DNA of 64,000 bases from Massilimicrobiota sp. An134 (GCF_002160815.1 NZ_NFLH01000009.1:1-64000); one strand, 5' to 3'; positions 9,337-19,195 are shown, counted from the stretch's first letter. A program made the numbers and translations. Notes: generated by a model from the letters alone, not told the origin.

Positions 9337-9361
9337 GTAAAATATAAGGAGGAAAATGAAT

Positions 9362-10513
9362 ATGCACAAATTAGGTATTTCTGTATACCCTGACAAAACA
9401 CCAATGGAAGAGGTATACGCATACATGGAAAAAGCTGCAAAATTAGGTTTTAGCAGAATTTTTACATGTTTCTTATCTATTCCAGATGATGAAAGAGAAA
9501 GTTATTTAGTTCAATTTAAAGATTTCATGAAAAAAGCTCATGAATTAGGATTTGAAGTTGCTGCTGATACAAATCCACAAGTTTTTGACTTAATTGGAGC
9601 AACACCTAGCAATTTAAAACCATTCGCTGATTTGGGATTAGATATTATTAGAATGGATGGTAACTTTGGAACTCAAGGTGATATTCAATTAACACGTAAT
9701 CCATACAATATTAAAATTGAATTTAACGCTAGTATGGATATGGGTGTAGAACTTTTAATCAATAATGGTGGTAATAAAGATCAAATCACTATGTGTCATA
9801 ACTTCTTCCCAGAACGTTATACTGGGTTAGATTTTGATTTATTTATGGATTTTAACCGTTATTGGAAAGAATTAAATTTACACACTGCTGCTTTTGTTTC
9901 TAGTAACAATGAACATACAATTGGTCCATGGCAAGTTTTCTGTGGTTTACCAACTGTTGAAATTATGCGTGGTTTACCAATTGATTTACAAGCTCGTTAT
10001 ATGCTTGCGACTGGAGATGTTGATGATATCTTAATTGGAAACTATCCTGCAACTGATGAAGAATTAGAAGCATTATCTAAAGTGAATATGCAAGCTATTG
10101 AAATTAGAGTTGATGAAGCTGAAGGTATTAGTCAAAACGAAAAAGAAATCATGTATGATTTCGCTCCTCATTGGGATCGTTATGATCATTCATCATTCAT
10201 GTTACGTTCTTCATCACCACGTGTATGGTTTAAAGAAAAGAAAAGTGTTCAAGATGGAGATATGGGAAAAGATTCTCAAATGAATGTAGAATCACAGTCT
10301 ATTCCATATAGAGATCCAGGTAAAAAAGTTTTCACTCGTGGAGATGTATTGATTGTTAATGATAATTTAGCACACTATCGTGGTGAACTTGAAATTGTTT
10401 TAACTGAAATTCCTAATGATGGTGAACGTAACTTAGTCGCTACTGTAAAACCTGAAGAATTAATGTTGTTAGATTTCATTAAACCAGGACATCACTTCAA
10501 AATCTTAAAATAA
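9362..10513 (+). CDS. MupG-like 6-phospho-N-acetylmuramidase (DUF871)
   Basis: MupG-type enzymes split N-acetylmuramyl-6-phosphate disaccharides inside the cell during recycling of wall peptidoglycan. The 383-aa product has the family opening LGISVYPDKTPMEEVYAYME, an N-terminal TIM-barrel (about 1-235; features FTCFLSIPDD, AADTNPQVF, MCHNFFPERYTGL) and a C-terminal beta domain (about 250-383; GDVLIVNDNLAHYRGELEIV). I use ATG 9362, nine bases from the GGAGG; the earlier ATG at 9356 is too close. It stands alone between its own promoter and terminator, with no PTS or MurQ gene beside it, so the transported substrate is not shown here. Confidence 0.88.
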   Translation: MHKLGISVYPDKTPMEEVYAYMEKAAKLGFSRIFTCFLSIPDDERESYLVQFKDFMKKAHELGFEVAADTNPQVFDLIGATPSNLKPFADLGLDIIRMDGNFGTQGDIQLTRNPYNIKIEFNASMDMGVELLINNGGNKDQITMCHNFFPERYTGLDFDLFMDFNRYWKELNLHTAAFVSSNNEHTIGPWQVFCGLPTVEIMRGLPIDLQARYMLATGDVDDILIGNYPATDEELEALSKVNMQAIEIRVDEAEGISQNEKEIMYDFAPHWDRYDHSSFMLRSSSPRVWFKEKKSVQDGDMGKDSQMNVESQSIPYRDPGKKVFTRGDVLIVNDNLAHYRGELEIVLTEIPNDGERNLVATVKPEELMLLDFIKPGHHFKILK

Positions 10514-10518
10514 AAAAC

Positions 10519-10553
10519 AAAGGATTGAAAGTTTCGTTTTCAATCCTTTTTTA
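10519..10553 (+). terminator. Terminator after the MupG-like gene
   Basis: AAAGGATTGAAA (10519-10530) pairs with TTTCAATCCTTT (10538-10549), followed by T's. The convergent aim24-like gene ends only a few bases away at 10557, and A's on the other side let it work in both directions. Confidence 0.85.
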
Positions 10554-10556
10554 TAC

Positions 10557-11324
10557 CTATTTTCTTGATTCAACTGGTGCAATCAAAACCTTTCCTGTGC
10601 CACGATAGACATTCACAAGGCCTTCACCAGATGCTGCTGATCCTGCTAATGTTTTTCCAGAACGTTCTACTTTGAACTCAAGAGTTCCACTCCATGCAAT
10701 AGCCATGTTACCATCAATCTTTAAAACATCATCTTCTAAAGTTATTTCAATCAACTCTTCCTTTGGACAATCAGACTCTAAACAGACAACACCAGATCCT
10801 TCAATTCCCAAGTTAAATAGTCCTTCATTTCCCGCAGCAGCAGAAGACAAATTAGAACGCATGACAGCTTTATGTTTTAAATTGGCATCACATGCTAAAA
10901 ACAATCCATCATCTAATACAACTGAATGATTCCATTCATCAAGATCAAGCAATAAAATATGCTTATATGTTGGCTCTAAAACCAAAATTCCTTCTCCTGT
11001 ATATTCTGGTTTAATTGCTGTTTCCCCTGTAACTTTTCCACGAACTGCTTTAGATAATAAATCTCCTACACCTTTTAATCCTGTTGTGGCATAAACATTT
11101 CCAACCATCCATTGCATTGCCCCTGCCTGAACAACAATATTTGCTTTATTAATATCACAAATAACTTGTCTTTTTCGAATATTCATTTCATTACAAAAAT
11201 ATGCCGTTTGAGCATGATGTGGCATAACACTTAAATCACGTTGATATTCAATAACCTGAAATGGTCCACATTCTTGAATAATTTGAACATCATTATTGTT
11301 CGTAAAATTTGAAATCTTAAACAT
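10557..11324 (-). CDS. AIM24 family protein (DUF124)
   Basis: This 255-aa soluble protein belongs to the AIM24/DUF124 group of jelly-roll-like proteins of unsettled function. Visible family features are the opening around MPHHAQTAYFCNEM, VQAGAMQWMVGNV, GVGDLLSKAVRGKVTGE, the glycine-rich GEGILVLEPTYKHILLLDL and the ending GEGLVNVYRGTGKVLIAP. There is no signal peptide or membrane helix. The start ATG follows GGAGGAAAA. It is a single gene with nothing nearby that suggests a job. Confidence 0.85.
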   Translation of the reverse strand: MFKISNFTNNNDVQIIQECGPFQVIEYQRDLSVMPHHAQTAYFCNEMNIRKRQVICDINKANIVVQAGAMQWMVGNVYATTGLKGVGDLLSKAVRGKVTGETAIKPEYTGEGILVLEPTYKHILLLDLDEWNHSVVLDDGLFLACDANLKHKAVMRSNLSSAAAGNEGLFNLGIEGSGVVCLESDCPKEELIEITLEDDVLKIDGNMAIAWSGTLEFKVERSGKTLAGSAASGEGLVNVYRGTGKVLIAPVESRK

Positions 11325-11436
11325 GTTTTTTTCCTCCTTTTCTTTTATTATATCTAACGGAATAACAACTGTTTTAGCTGGTATTGTTTTATTCTATAAA
11401 TATAAAGAAACATTTTTAAATAAAGATAAATAATTT

Positions 11437-12129
11437 TTACTCAAGTTGACTATTTCCTGTCGCATAATCAATTTTTACACCAGGTTGTACATTATAAACA
11501 AATACATTAAATTCAATATCTAATCCTTGATCTTCTACTGACATAGCTTCCATTAAAACACCATCAGCAACCAAATGATTTCCTTCAAAAACGGGCGTCA
11601 CGCGATAAAGAACATGATTACCTGTTTCTTGTACATAATCAGCCACTTGATTTTCAAAAGGCAGCATTCCTTCTGTATTCATGTATCTTGTACCTGTAAT
11701 TAGATTTTTCTCATTTGCATTTTCACCACTCAACTGATATCCAATCAAATGACAACGATTATATAAATATTTCCCATCTATAAAATCATATTTTTTAATT
11801 TGCCATCCAGAGGGTTTAATCATTCCAATATTCCCTCTTTTTTCTGTTGGCATAGTTTCTTCACCAATATTTGCATAAGCTACACCACATCTTCCTAATG
11901 AATCTAAAGAACTATATTTTTCAAATGCTTGTGTTGTTAAATCATCCTTATCAAAGTAAGGTTCATTATCATTAATAATCACATAAGGTTGCCCACTATA
12001 TTCTGGGACATCTTCAATACTGATAGCACTATATGTCTGCTGATGAAATTCAACACCAAGATATCCACCCAGTGCAACAACACCAGCAACAATAATTTTT
12101 ATAAGTTTCTTTTTATATCTTTTTCTCAT
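11437..12129 (-). CDS. Secreted or membrane-anchored DNA/RNA non-specific endonuclease
   Basis: The 230-aa product begins with a basic stretch and one membrane helix (about 7-23), then a nuclease domain of the EndA/streptodornase (beta-beta-alpha metal) type. The catalytic block reads YNRCHLIGYQLSGENANEKN, with the motif histidine and the metal-binding asparagine, followed by LITGTRYMNTEGMLPFENQV. It would cut DNA outside the cell, for nutrient use or uptake. Its ATG overlaps the TGA that ends the interrupted flavodoxin reading frame (ATGA), with AAGGAG upstream. Confidence 0.88.
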   Translation of the reverse strand: MRKRYKKKLIKIIVAGVVALGGYLGVEFHQQTYSAISIEDVPEYSGQPYVIINDNEPYFDKDDLTTQAFEKYSSLDSLGRCGVAYANIGEETMPTEKRGNIGMIKPSGWQIKKYDFIDGKYLYNRCHLIGYQLSGENANEKNLITGTRYMNTEGMLPFENQVADYVQETGNHVLYRVTPVFEGNHLVADGVLMEAMSVEDQGLDIEFNVFVYNVQPGVKIDYATGNSQLE

Positions 12130-12671
12130 TTCGATTCTCCTTGCATGATAAAGTTAATTTCTTCAACAATTGGCTTTAATGCTTGAAAATCAACAAAATC
12201 AACTTTTTTATTATACGAATCCACCATAGCTTGATCTTCTGCAGTCATATTTTCTCATGGTTTATTTTTAGTAACCTTATATAAAAGAGTCATCATAGTC
12301 TTGTGTTTAAAGCTTAACTTTGAATAATCAATACCTCCACGTAAATGAAAAAACTTTGAGCCATGAAAAAGTTCTGGTGATAATTGTTGTTGGAGAGCAT
12401 GTCTTATATTTTTTATATTTTGTTCATCTTGAACATCTGCTAAACCTACTGTCACGACAATCATTTGTGTCTGTGATGGTATCATTTTAACTATATGTTT
12501 TAATCCCTTAACTCCTCCAGCATATAATCCACCTAAATAAACAATGAAATCATCTTGTATATTTTTTACATCTTCTTCGTTTTCTAATGGTAAATGTGTT
12601 AATCTTGATAATTCTTCAGCATATTGTTTTGTTGTTCCATAGTGAGAACCATATATAATAATTCCTTTCAT
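12126..12671 (-). pseudogene. Flavodoxin-domain protein interrupted by an in-frame TGA
   Basis: The main open part (12255-12671, 138 aa) is a flavodoxin-like fold of the kind related to protoporphyrinogen oxidase HemG: the FMN loop YGSHYGTTKQYAEEL is at the N-terminus, then YLGGLYAGGVKG and VTVGLAD. It stops at a TGA (12255-12257). The same frame stays open for 42 more codons, with MTAEDQAMVDSYNKKVDFVD, to a TGA that overlaps the nuclease start. In many Firmicute flavodoxin-domain proteins a tail with a VDF(V/T)D pattern is normal, so this looks like one gene split by a single nonsense codon. Alternatives are stop-codon readthrough, or a separate 40-aa protein from ATG 12248, which has only a weak ribosome-binding site. 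Confidence 0.7.
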
Positions 12672-12755
12672 TTTTATGCCTTCCTTCCATGATATTCATT
12701 CCTTTTTCTTGCTCTATACATACAATAAAATAGAAACCTTACTATTTCTAAAAAA

Positions 12756-13322
12756 TCATTTTCTATCACATGACTCATTTATATCCGTTTCTTTTCTTCG
12801 TATATAAATTGTGTCCAATATTCCATTATTCTCATGAGATTCTACTAATTGTAATGGAATTGTTGAAAATCCTGTATGAAACAATGAAATGCCTGATCCT
12901 AAAAGAATTGGAATAATAGAAATATGATATTCATCAATCATTTGATTTTGCATAAGCGATTGAATGATTTGTACTCCACCACAAATCCATATATCTTTTC
13001 CTTCTTTTTGTTTTAACTCCCTAATCAAATCGCTTGGATCCTGTAAAACAAATTGAATATTTTCTGTTGATTCTTTTTGATTATGTGTTATGACATAGCT
13101 TTGAAGTGAAGAATAAATCCACTGATCTGGTGATAGTTCTGTTACAATCTGATGATATGTATTCCATCCCATAATAACTGTATCTATATTTTGAATAAAT
13201 TCTGTATAAATATCTTTTGTTTCCTGATTGGAGTCCTGTCCTTGTAACCAGTCTACTCCACCATTTTGATCAGCAATATATCCATCTAGACTCATCGCAA
13301 TAAATAAAATAACTTTTCTCAT
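12756..13322 (-). CDS. Dihydrofolate-reductase-family protein (RibD C-terminal type)
   Basis: This 188-aa NADPH-dependent reductase-like protein opens with KVILFIAMSLDGYIADQNGG, the standard start of the RibD-C/YwjB-type group, and has IDTVIMGWNTYHQI and DIWICGGVQIIQSLM for the nucleotide-binding parts. The in vivo substrate is unknown; it is not a true folA by these motifs. It precedes the flavodoxin and nuclease genes on the same strand, with about 85 bases between, so a loose operon is possible. Confidence 0.85.
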   Translation of the reverse strand: MRKVILFIAMSLDGYIADQNGGVDWLQGQDSNQETKDIYTEFIQNIDTVIMGWNTYHQIVTELSPDQWIYSSLQSYVITHNQKESTENIQFVLQDPSDLIRELKQKEGKDIWICGGVQIIQSLMQNQMIDEYHISIIPILLGSGISLFHTGFSTIPLQLVESHENNGILDTIYIRRKETDINESCDRK

Positions 13323-13428
13323 TCATCCACCTCAATGCTTTCAAATTATAACATGTTAAATCTTTGTCGTCATTTCTTTTTATATGCAATTAATACTTAT
13401 ATAAATGTTCATCTTTTTTATTTTTGTG

Positions 13429-13465
13429 AAAAAAAAGAAGATTAATACATAGTATCAATCTTCTC
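13429..13465 (-). terminator. Terminator of the pot operon
   Basis: On the minus strand AGAAGATT (13457-13464) pairs with AATCTTCT (13436-13443), followed by a run of eight T. It lies just after the potD stop. Confidence 0.85.
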
Positions 13466-13472
13466 ATTATTG

Positions 13473-14552
13473 TTATTGAGCATTTGAAGCTGCGATTTTT
13501 ACTTTACTGAAGTAATCTGAAATGATTTTACGAGTTGCTTCATCATATTCAAAAACTTCATCTTTATCATTACCAGTTCTAGGTACGTAAGCATTAATTC
13601 CTTCATAATCTCCACTTGCTAATTCATCCATAACTTCCTGATTAGCAGAAGTATATCCTACAAAGCTTGAATTATCCATAGCAGCTTCATAGCTACAAGC
13701 ATAGTTAATAAATTCATGTGCTAATTCTACATTTTCAGCATTCTTTGGAATCACCATAGCATCACTCCATAAATTTGTTCCTGTTTCAGGCATATAGAAT
13801 CCCATGTTTTCATTTTCACTCATAACATAAGCAGCATCTCCAGAGTAAATCAATCCTAAAGCTTTTCTACCTTGAGCCATGTTATCAATAATTTCATCAG
13901 TTACGATTTCTGGTTCCATTGTTTCTACACATTTCACTAACCAGTTATAAGCTTCTTCTAATTCTTTTTCATCTTTTGTATTCATTGAATATCCTAAAGC
14001 TTTTAATGCCATCATGAATGAATCACGTTCAGAATCATATAGATAAATATCTCCTTTGTATTTAGTATCTAAGAAAATATTGTATCCTTCTTTTTCTAAG
14101 TCAGCTTCACTGACTTTTGTTTTGTCATAAACAATTCCAACTGTTCCCCAGAAATATGGAATAGAATATTCATTGTTTGGATCATAAGGTAATCCTTTGA
14201 CAGCATCAACAAGCTCATCCATACATGTAATCTTATCTTTATCTAATTTTTGAATAAGATCTTCTTGAATTAATCTTTCAATCATATAGTCACTAGGAAC
14301 TAAAATATCATATGGTTCTCCATTTGCGACTTTGATATACATAGCTTCATTTGAATCAAAGTAATCCACAACGACTGTTGCGCCTGTTAAATCTTCAAAA
14401 CCAGAGATAAAATTTTCACCCATGTATTCTCCCCAGTTATAAAGGTGTAATTCTTGTCCAGCATATGGCTTATCTGCATTTGAATCCCCTCCACACGCTG
14501 TTAAAGTAAACATTGTTGCAACCGCTAATAAACTAGTTAATAACTTTTTCAT
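13473..14552 (-). CDS. potD: Spermidine/putrescine-binding lipoprotein PotD
   Basis: PotD is the extracellular substrate-binding lipoprotein of the polyamine ABC importer. The 359-aa product starts with a lipoprotein signal peptide whose lipobox LTAC places the lipidated Cys near residue 20. The mature part shows LHLYNWGEYMGENFISGFED, IPYFWGTVGIVYD, and YSGDAAYVMSENENMGFYMP, typical of PotD/PotF. It overlaps the end of potC by 20 bases and is the last gene of the operon. Confidence 0.95.
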   Translation of the reverse strand: MKKLLTSLLAVATMFTLTACGGDSNADKPYAGQELHLYNWGEYMGENFISGFEDLTGATVVVDYFDSNEAMYIKVANGEPYDILVPSDYMIERLIQEDLIQKLDKDKITCMDELVDAVKGLPYDPNNEYSIPYFWGTVGIVYDKTKVSEADLEKEGYNIFLDTKYKGDIYLYDSERDSFMMALKALGYSMNTKDEKELEEAYNWLVKCVETMEPEIVTDEIIDNMAQGRKALGLIYSGDAAYVMSENENMGFYMPETGTNLWSDAMVIPKNAENVELAHEFINYACSYEAAMDNSSFVGYTSANQEVMDELASGDYEGINAYVPRTGNDKDEVFEYDEATRKIISDYFSKVKIAASNAQ

Positions 14553-15339
14553 CTTTTTTCTCCCTTCTTGCTTTAATTAGTGGTACTACATTGATAATCA
14601 CTAAGACTACCGTTATCAATACTACGACAAGCGTAGATATTGCATTGATTGTTGGGTTAACTCTTTTACTCATTGTATAAACCATGATACTTAAGTTTTT
14701 AACCCCTCCTCCTGTTACAAAGTATGAAATGATAAAATCATCAAATGACATTGTAAAGGCAATTAAGGCTCCTGATACGATACCAGGCATAATTTGTGGT
14801 ACTAAAACTTTTGTTAAAGCTTGCCATGGTGTTGCTCCTAAATCCATTGCTGCATCAGATAGATTTGGATCTAGTGAACGAATTTTAGGCATCACACTTA
14901 AAATGACATAAGGTATACAGAATGTAATATGAGCAAGTAACATTGTCATAAAACCACGTTCTATATGAAATGTAATAAATAGTAACATCAACCCAATAGC
15001 TGTCACAATTTCTGGATTCATAATTGGAAAATCATTTAACTGCATCATGACTTTTTTAACAATCTTGCTTGATTTTGATAAACCAATGGCACTAATTGTT
15101 CCTACTATTGTCGATACAATTGTAGCAATCACAGCAACTGTAATTGTGACATATAATGATTCCATCATATCTCTATTTTGGAAGAGTTTTTCATACCAGT
15201 TTAAACTAAAACCAGTAAAATGTGTTAATGATTTACTTTCATTAAAAGAGAAGATAACCATAAATACAATTGGTAAATAGAAGAATAAAATCATCAGAAC
15301 CATTAAAATTTTACCAATAATTCTCTTATCTTTTTTCAT
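14533..15339 (-). CDS. potC: Spermidine/putrescine ABC permease PotC
   Basis: PotC is one of two permease subunits of the polyamine importer. The 268-aa protein has about six membrane helices and the ATPase-contact loop DAAMDLGATPWQALTKVLVPQIMPGI (EAA-type motif). Its start overlaps the potB stop (ATGA), and its end overlaps potD, so the permease and binding protein are made together. Confidence 0.95.
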   Translation of the reverse strand: MKKDKRIIGKILMVLMILFFYLPIVFMVIFSFNESKSLTHFTGFSLNWYEKLFQNRDMMESLYVTITVAVIATIVSTIVGTISAIGLSKSSKIVKKVMMQLNDFPIMNPEIVTAIGLMLLFITFHIERGFMTMLLAHITFCIPYVILSVMPKIRSLDPNLSDAAMDLGATPWQALTKVLVPQIMPGIVSGALIAFTMSFDDFIISYFVTGGGVKNLSIMVYTMSKRVNPTINAISTLVVVLITVVLVIINVVPLIKARREKKDEKVIN

Positions 15340-16178
15340 GATTCCTGATTCCCTCCTCCACTATTACGTTCATCAATTTTTCTAATTGCATACATACAAA
15401 TCATCATAATGACTGCCATAATCATAGAGATTGCACTACCAAAGTTCCATTCTCCAACTGTAATAAATTGATTTTCAATCACGTTACCAATTAAGAAGAA
15501 CTGTCCTCCACCAAGAAGTTTAGGAATAAAGAATGAACTCACTGCTGGTAAAAAGACAAGTGTTATTCCACTGACAACTCCTGATAAAGATAATGGCAAA
15601 GTGACACGTAAGAATGTCTGAACTCTGTTCGCCCCTAAATCAGCACTGGCTTCTAATAATGATTTATCCATCTTACATAGAGATGTATTGATTTGTAGAA
15701 TCATAAATGGAATAAAGTTATAAACCATTCCAAGCAATACAGAACCTTCTGTATATAACAACTCCATATCTTTAAATCCAAAGAAACCTAAAATTGTTTG
15801 AGCTATACCCCCATCAGAAAGAATTCCTATCCAGGCATATGTTCTGACTAACATATTAATCCACATTGGTAAAGTAATAGCTAAAACAAGAATATTACGA
15901 ACACGATCACTGCTTCTTGCAATAAAATAAGCAACTGGATAACCTAAAACAACACAGATAATTGTTGTCTTCACAGCAATCGTCAATGAACGCCATAAGA
16001 CAAGTAAAAAGTCTGGGTCGGTAAAAAACTTTTTAAAATGATCCAAAGTAAATGTAAAGTTAATGATGTCATTTCCACTTGTTGTTAATGAATAGAAAAG
16101 AATTAATAACATTGGTAATAAAATCATTAAGATCACCCATATCATATAGGGCCATGCTAATTGTGAAAAACGTTTCAT
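15336..16178 (-). CDS. potB: Spermidine/putrescine ABC permease PotB
   Basis: PotB pairs with PotC to form the membrane channel. The product is 280 aa with about six helices and an EAA loop LEASADLGANRVQTFLRVTLP. I use ATG 16178 directly after the potA TAG stop; the longer version from 16205 would start inside potA. AAAAGATGGGG upstream can serve as the ribosome-binding site. Confidence 0.94.
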   Translation of the reverse strand: MKRFSQLAWPYMIWVILMILLPMLLILFYSLTTSGNDIINFTFTLDHFKKFFTDPDFLLVLWRSLTIAVKTTIICVVLGYPVAYFIARSSDRVRNILVLAITLPMWINMLVRTYAWIGILSDGGIAQTILGFFGFKDMELLYTEGSVLLGMVYNFIPFMILQINTSLCKMDKSLLEASADLGANRVQTFLRVTLPLSLSGVVSGITLVFLPAVSSFFIPKLLGGGQFFLIGNVIENQFITVGEWNFGSAISMIMAVIMMICMYAIRKIDERNSGGGNQES

Positions 16179-16179
16179 T

Positions 16180-17757
16180 CTAGAACCCCATCTTTTCCAT
16201 GACATGAATATCTTCAGGGAAGAATGTTAAACCGACCTCTTTACCTTCTTCCACATAATCTGTTGTATGAATCTTTAATTCTCTACCTTCTGTTGAGAAA
16301 GTGACTTTATATGTTCCTTCTTCAATATGTTCAGGATCAAAATCATAATCTACATAAATATCTACAGATTCATCTTCATCATTCAATTTCCATCCTTGAG
16401 CATTTGCCCATGTTTTTAAATCTGTATCTAATGCTACGGATTCATCAAGTTCATCAACTGTTTTAAAGAAATTGAATGCCATAACCCCCTCATTCGCTCT
16501 TTCATTCTTCACAACAGGTTGATTCACAACAATGATCTTACGTTCTACTGATGTTCCACTTGAAGTCGAGAATGTCACTGCATATTCACCAATTTCTTCT
16601 TTTAAATCATAATCAATCTTACTGATAGAAATATAATCATCTGTTTCAGGATTCCATGCCTGTGCATCAGCACGCGCAATAATTTCAGCATCATCTAATG
16701 ATTTGACATCTTCAATATCGACATAGAAATCATTGGCACTGATTTTTTCTTTTCCGTTTTCAGATGTCACATCACGATTTCTGATGACATGCATGTTCAC
16801 AGTTACACTTGTTCCTGGAACAGTTTCAACCATAACTTCATAATGTACACCTTTAAAAAGAACACTTAAGACTTCACCTGTCATTTTTCCATCTTTGACA
16901 TCGACAATATCAATATCCTCTGGACGAATCACAACATCAACAGGTTGTTTATCTTTAAATCCAAAATCCACACAGTCAAAAACAATATCATCAAATTTCA
17001 CTTTATAATCTTCTAACATGACAGCTGGAATAATATTACTTTCCCCAATGAAGTTTGCTACATATCTATTTTCTGGTTCATTATAGATTTCCTGAGGTGT
17101 TCCAACTTGTTGAATTTCCCCATCCTTCATAACAACAATCTTATCTGACATAGTTAGGGCTTCTTCCTGGTCATGTGTAACAAAGATAAAGGTAATTCCA
17201 ACTTCCTGTTGAATTCTTTTTAATTCATATTGCATTTCTTTTCTTAATTTTAAATCCAATGCTCCAAGCGGTTCATCTAATAATAAAACCTTAGGTTCAT
17301 TAACAAGTGCTCTGGCAATCGCTACACGTTGCTGTTGTCCCCCTGAAAGAAGTGTAACGTTTTTATTTTCAAAACCTTCTAAACCAATGAGCTTTAACAT
17401 TTTCATAACTTTTTGTTCAATAACGTCTTTACTTATTTTCTTAATTTTTAATCCAAAGGCAATATTTTGATAAACACTCATATGTGGGAAAAGAGCATAT
17501 TTTTGAAAGACAGTATTTAACTCTCTTTTATGTGCAGGAACTTGACTAATGTCTTCCCCATCAAAAATAACTTCTCCCTCAGTTGCATCTAGAAAACCAC
17601 CTAAAATTCTTAGTAATGTTGTCTTTCCACAACCACTAGGTCCCAGTAAAGTCACAAACTCATTTTCATAAATATCAAGATTGACACCTTTTAAAACAAT
17701 TTGTCCATCAAATTCTTTCACTATATTACGAAATTGTATTAACTTCTTCTTATCCAT
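16180..17757 (-). CDS. potA: Polyamine importer ATPase PotA with an inserted two-repeat domain
   Basis: PotA powers polyamine import. The 525-aa protein has an ordinary ABC ATPase part: Walker [10 protein letters not shown] (about 39-47), Q-loop, signature LLSGGQQQR and Walker [13 protein letters not shown]. The C-terminal TOBE part begins with [11 protein letters not shown] and [17 protein letters not shown] and ends with [18 protein letters not shown]. Between these halves lie about 170 extra residues forming two related Ig-like repeats, marked by AQAW...[16 protein letters not shown] and AQGW...[19 protein letters not shown]. PotA proteins are usually 350-380 aa. Start ATG 17757 follows AAGGGAG; the longer ORF overlaps the regulator. 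Confidence 0.94.
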   Translation of the reverse strand: MDKKKLIQFRNIVKEFDGQIVLKGVNLDIYENEFVTLLGPSGCGKTTLLRILGGFLDATEGEVIFDGEDISQVPAHKRELNTVFQKYALFPHMSVYQNIAFGLKIKKISKDVIEQKVMKMLKLIGLEGFENKNVTLLSGGQQQRVAIARALVNEPKVLLLDEPLGALDLKLRKEMQYELKRIQQEVGITFIFVTHDQEEALTMSDKIVVMKDGEIQQVGTPQEIYNEPENRYVANFIGESNIIPAVMLEDYKVKFDDIVFDCVDFGFKDKQPVDVVIRPEDIDIVDVKDGKMTGEVLSVLFKGVHYEVMVETVPGTSVTVNMHVIRNRDVTSENGKEKISANDFYVDIEDVKSLDDAEIIARADAQAWNPETDDYISISKIDYDLKEEIGEYAVTFSTSSGTSVERKIIVVNQPVVKNERANEGVMAFNFFKTVDELDESVALDTDLKTWANAQGWKLNDEDESVDIYVDYDFDPEHIEEGTYKVTFSTEGRELKIHTTDYVEEGKEVGLTFFPEDIHVMEKMGF

Positions 17758-17774
17758 AATCATACTCCCTTCTT

Positions 17775-18308
17775 TTAAAACATTGGTGGTGTTGTGACCC
17801 ACAATATTTTGGCATCACTTGAACCATTATTGATAAAATAATGACTTTCTTTACCATCCATATAGAATGTTTCTTTTGCTTTTAATCTATATTTTTTATT
17901 CCCACGAACTAAAGTGACATTTCCTTTTAAAATATAACCGAATTCTTCTCCATTATGACATTCCATTTCTTTACTTCTTTCATGTCCATGAATAGTTAAA
18001 AGAATTGGTTCCATTTCATTTTTCTGAGCATTAGGAATAACCCACTCAATCGTATATTCGTCTTTTTCATCCACAAAGAAATCCTGTGTATGAAAGACAA
18101 TCTTTTCTTCCTGATCAGATTGAAAGAACTCAGAAAGATTGGTGCCTAGTGCCTCTAACAAATCTTCAAGTGTAGAGATACTTGGACTGGTTAAATTTCT
18201 TTCGACTTGAGAAAGAAATCCTTTTGTGAGTTCACTTCTTGAAGCCAACTCTTCCAAGGTCAAATCATTTTTAATACGCAAATCCTTCAATTTCTTTCCA
18301 ATGTCCAT
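17775..18308 (-). CDS. XRE-cupin transcriptional regulator of the pot operon (PuuR-like)
   Basis: The 177-aa protein has an N-terminal helix-turn-helix of the XRE family (about 1-60: [34 protein letters not shown]) and a C-terminal cupin (about 105-177: [34 protein letters not shown]). This layout is that of PuuR-like regulators, which sense polyamines. It is the first gene of a five-gene run, only 17 bases ahead of potA. ATG 18308 follows GGAGG; an earlier ATG at 18320 lacks that support. Control of polyamine uptake is inferred from position. Confidence 0.9.
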   Translation of the reverse strand: MDIGKKLKDLRIKNDLTLEELASRSELTKGFLSQVERNLTSPSISTLEDLLEALGTNLSEFFQSDQEEKIVFHTQDFFVDEKDEYTIEWVIPNAQKNEMEPILLTIHGHERSKEMECHNGEEFGYILKGNVTLVRGNKKYRLKAKETFYMDGKESHYFINNGSSDAKILWVTTPPMF

Positions 18309-18509
18309 ATAAACCTCCATGTCACTATACTAAACTTTAAATTCAAAAAATCAAACAACTTTATTATACATATTTCTACCCCTAATGCAACAATAAATTT
18401 CATATTTTTAAAATAAAGTTCATAAATATTAAACTTTTTTATCAAAATCAATTTGAATATATATAATAAATTCATTATAATAAAAAAGTAAAGGAGTATA
18501 GATTAGATT

Positions 18510-18935
18510 ATGCACACATATACACATCAAGTTCAATATTATGAAACCGATAAAATACAAATTACACATCATTCTAATTACATTCGTTTTATGGAAGAAG
18601 CGCGTATTGATTTTTTAAATCATATTGGTTTTGGTTATGATAAGATGGAAGAATTAGGTATTAGTTCTCCTGTTATAGGCATTCAATGTGATTATAAAAA
18701 AAGTACGACTTTCCCTGATCTTATTAACATTGAAACAAATGTTTCTGCATATAAGGGAACACGTCTAGAAATAGAATATACGATGAAAGTCAATGATGAC
18801 ATTGTAGCTATTGGGAAAAGTTTACATTGTTTTCTGAATCAAAATGGTAGACCTATTATTTTAAAAAGATCTCTACCTGAATTAGATCAAATTTTTGTTC
18901 AACTTCTTAACGAGGATACAAACAATGTTGAATGA
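18510..18935 (+). CDS. YbgC-like acyl-CoA thioesterase
   Basis: This 141-aa hotdog-fold protein resembles YbgC/4-hydroxybenzoyl-CoA thioesterases, which release acids from CoA or acyl carrier protein. The opening VQYYETDKIQITHHSNYIRFMEEAR matches the active-site helix region (the Asp after the Tyr-Tyr-Glu-Thr and the H-x-N-Y). The ribosome-binding site AAGGAG is rather far (14 bases) from ATG 18510. The next gene overlaps its end. Confidence 0.88.
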   Translation: MHTYTHQVQYYETDKIQITHHSNYIRFMEEARIDFLNHIGFGYDKMEELGISSPVIGIQCDYKKSTTFPDLINIETNVSAYKGTRLEIEYTMKVNDDIVAIGKSLHCFLNQNGRPIILKRSLPELDQIFVQLLNEDTNNVE

Positions 18936-19122
18936 ACTCTTTCAAACTGATGGCTTTCATACATTGATATATCTTATCTGGTTTATTTTGCCTTTTCTCT
19001 TTGTGTTTTCATTAGCTTTTGGCATTAAAAATGAAGTACACGAAAAAACTGGCTTTAACTTTGCACTATTAGTTGCCAGTATATCCTTACTTTTTATGTT
19101 TGCAATGATATTATTTATGTAG
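18925..19122 (+). CDS. Small two-helix membrane protein
   Basis: The 65-aa product has two hydrophobic helices (about 12-34 and 44-64) around a short polar loop (KNEVHEKTG). I start it at ATG 18925, which overlaps the thioesterase end by 11 bases and has GAGGA upstream. I do not recognise the family. It shares transcript and terminator with the thioesterase gene. Confidence 0.65.
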   Translation: MLNELFQTDGFHTLIYLIWFILPFLFVFSLAFGIKNEVHEKTGFNFALLVASISLLFMFAMILFM

Positions 19123-19131
19123 ATTTTATAT

Positions 19132-19156
19132 GAGCAGAATGTTTCTGCTCTTTTTA
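19132..19156 (+). terminator. Terminator after the thioesterase operon
   Basis: GAGCAGAA and TTCTGCTC form an 8-bp stem with a 3-base loop, followed by TTTTTATA. Confidence 0.88.
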
Positions 19157-19195
19157 TATTATCAATAATACGAAAAAACTAGCTTTGATAGCTAG

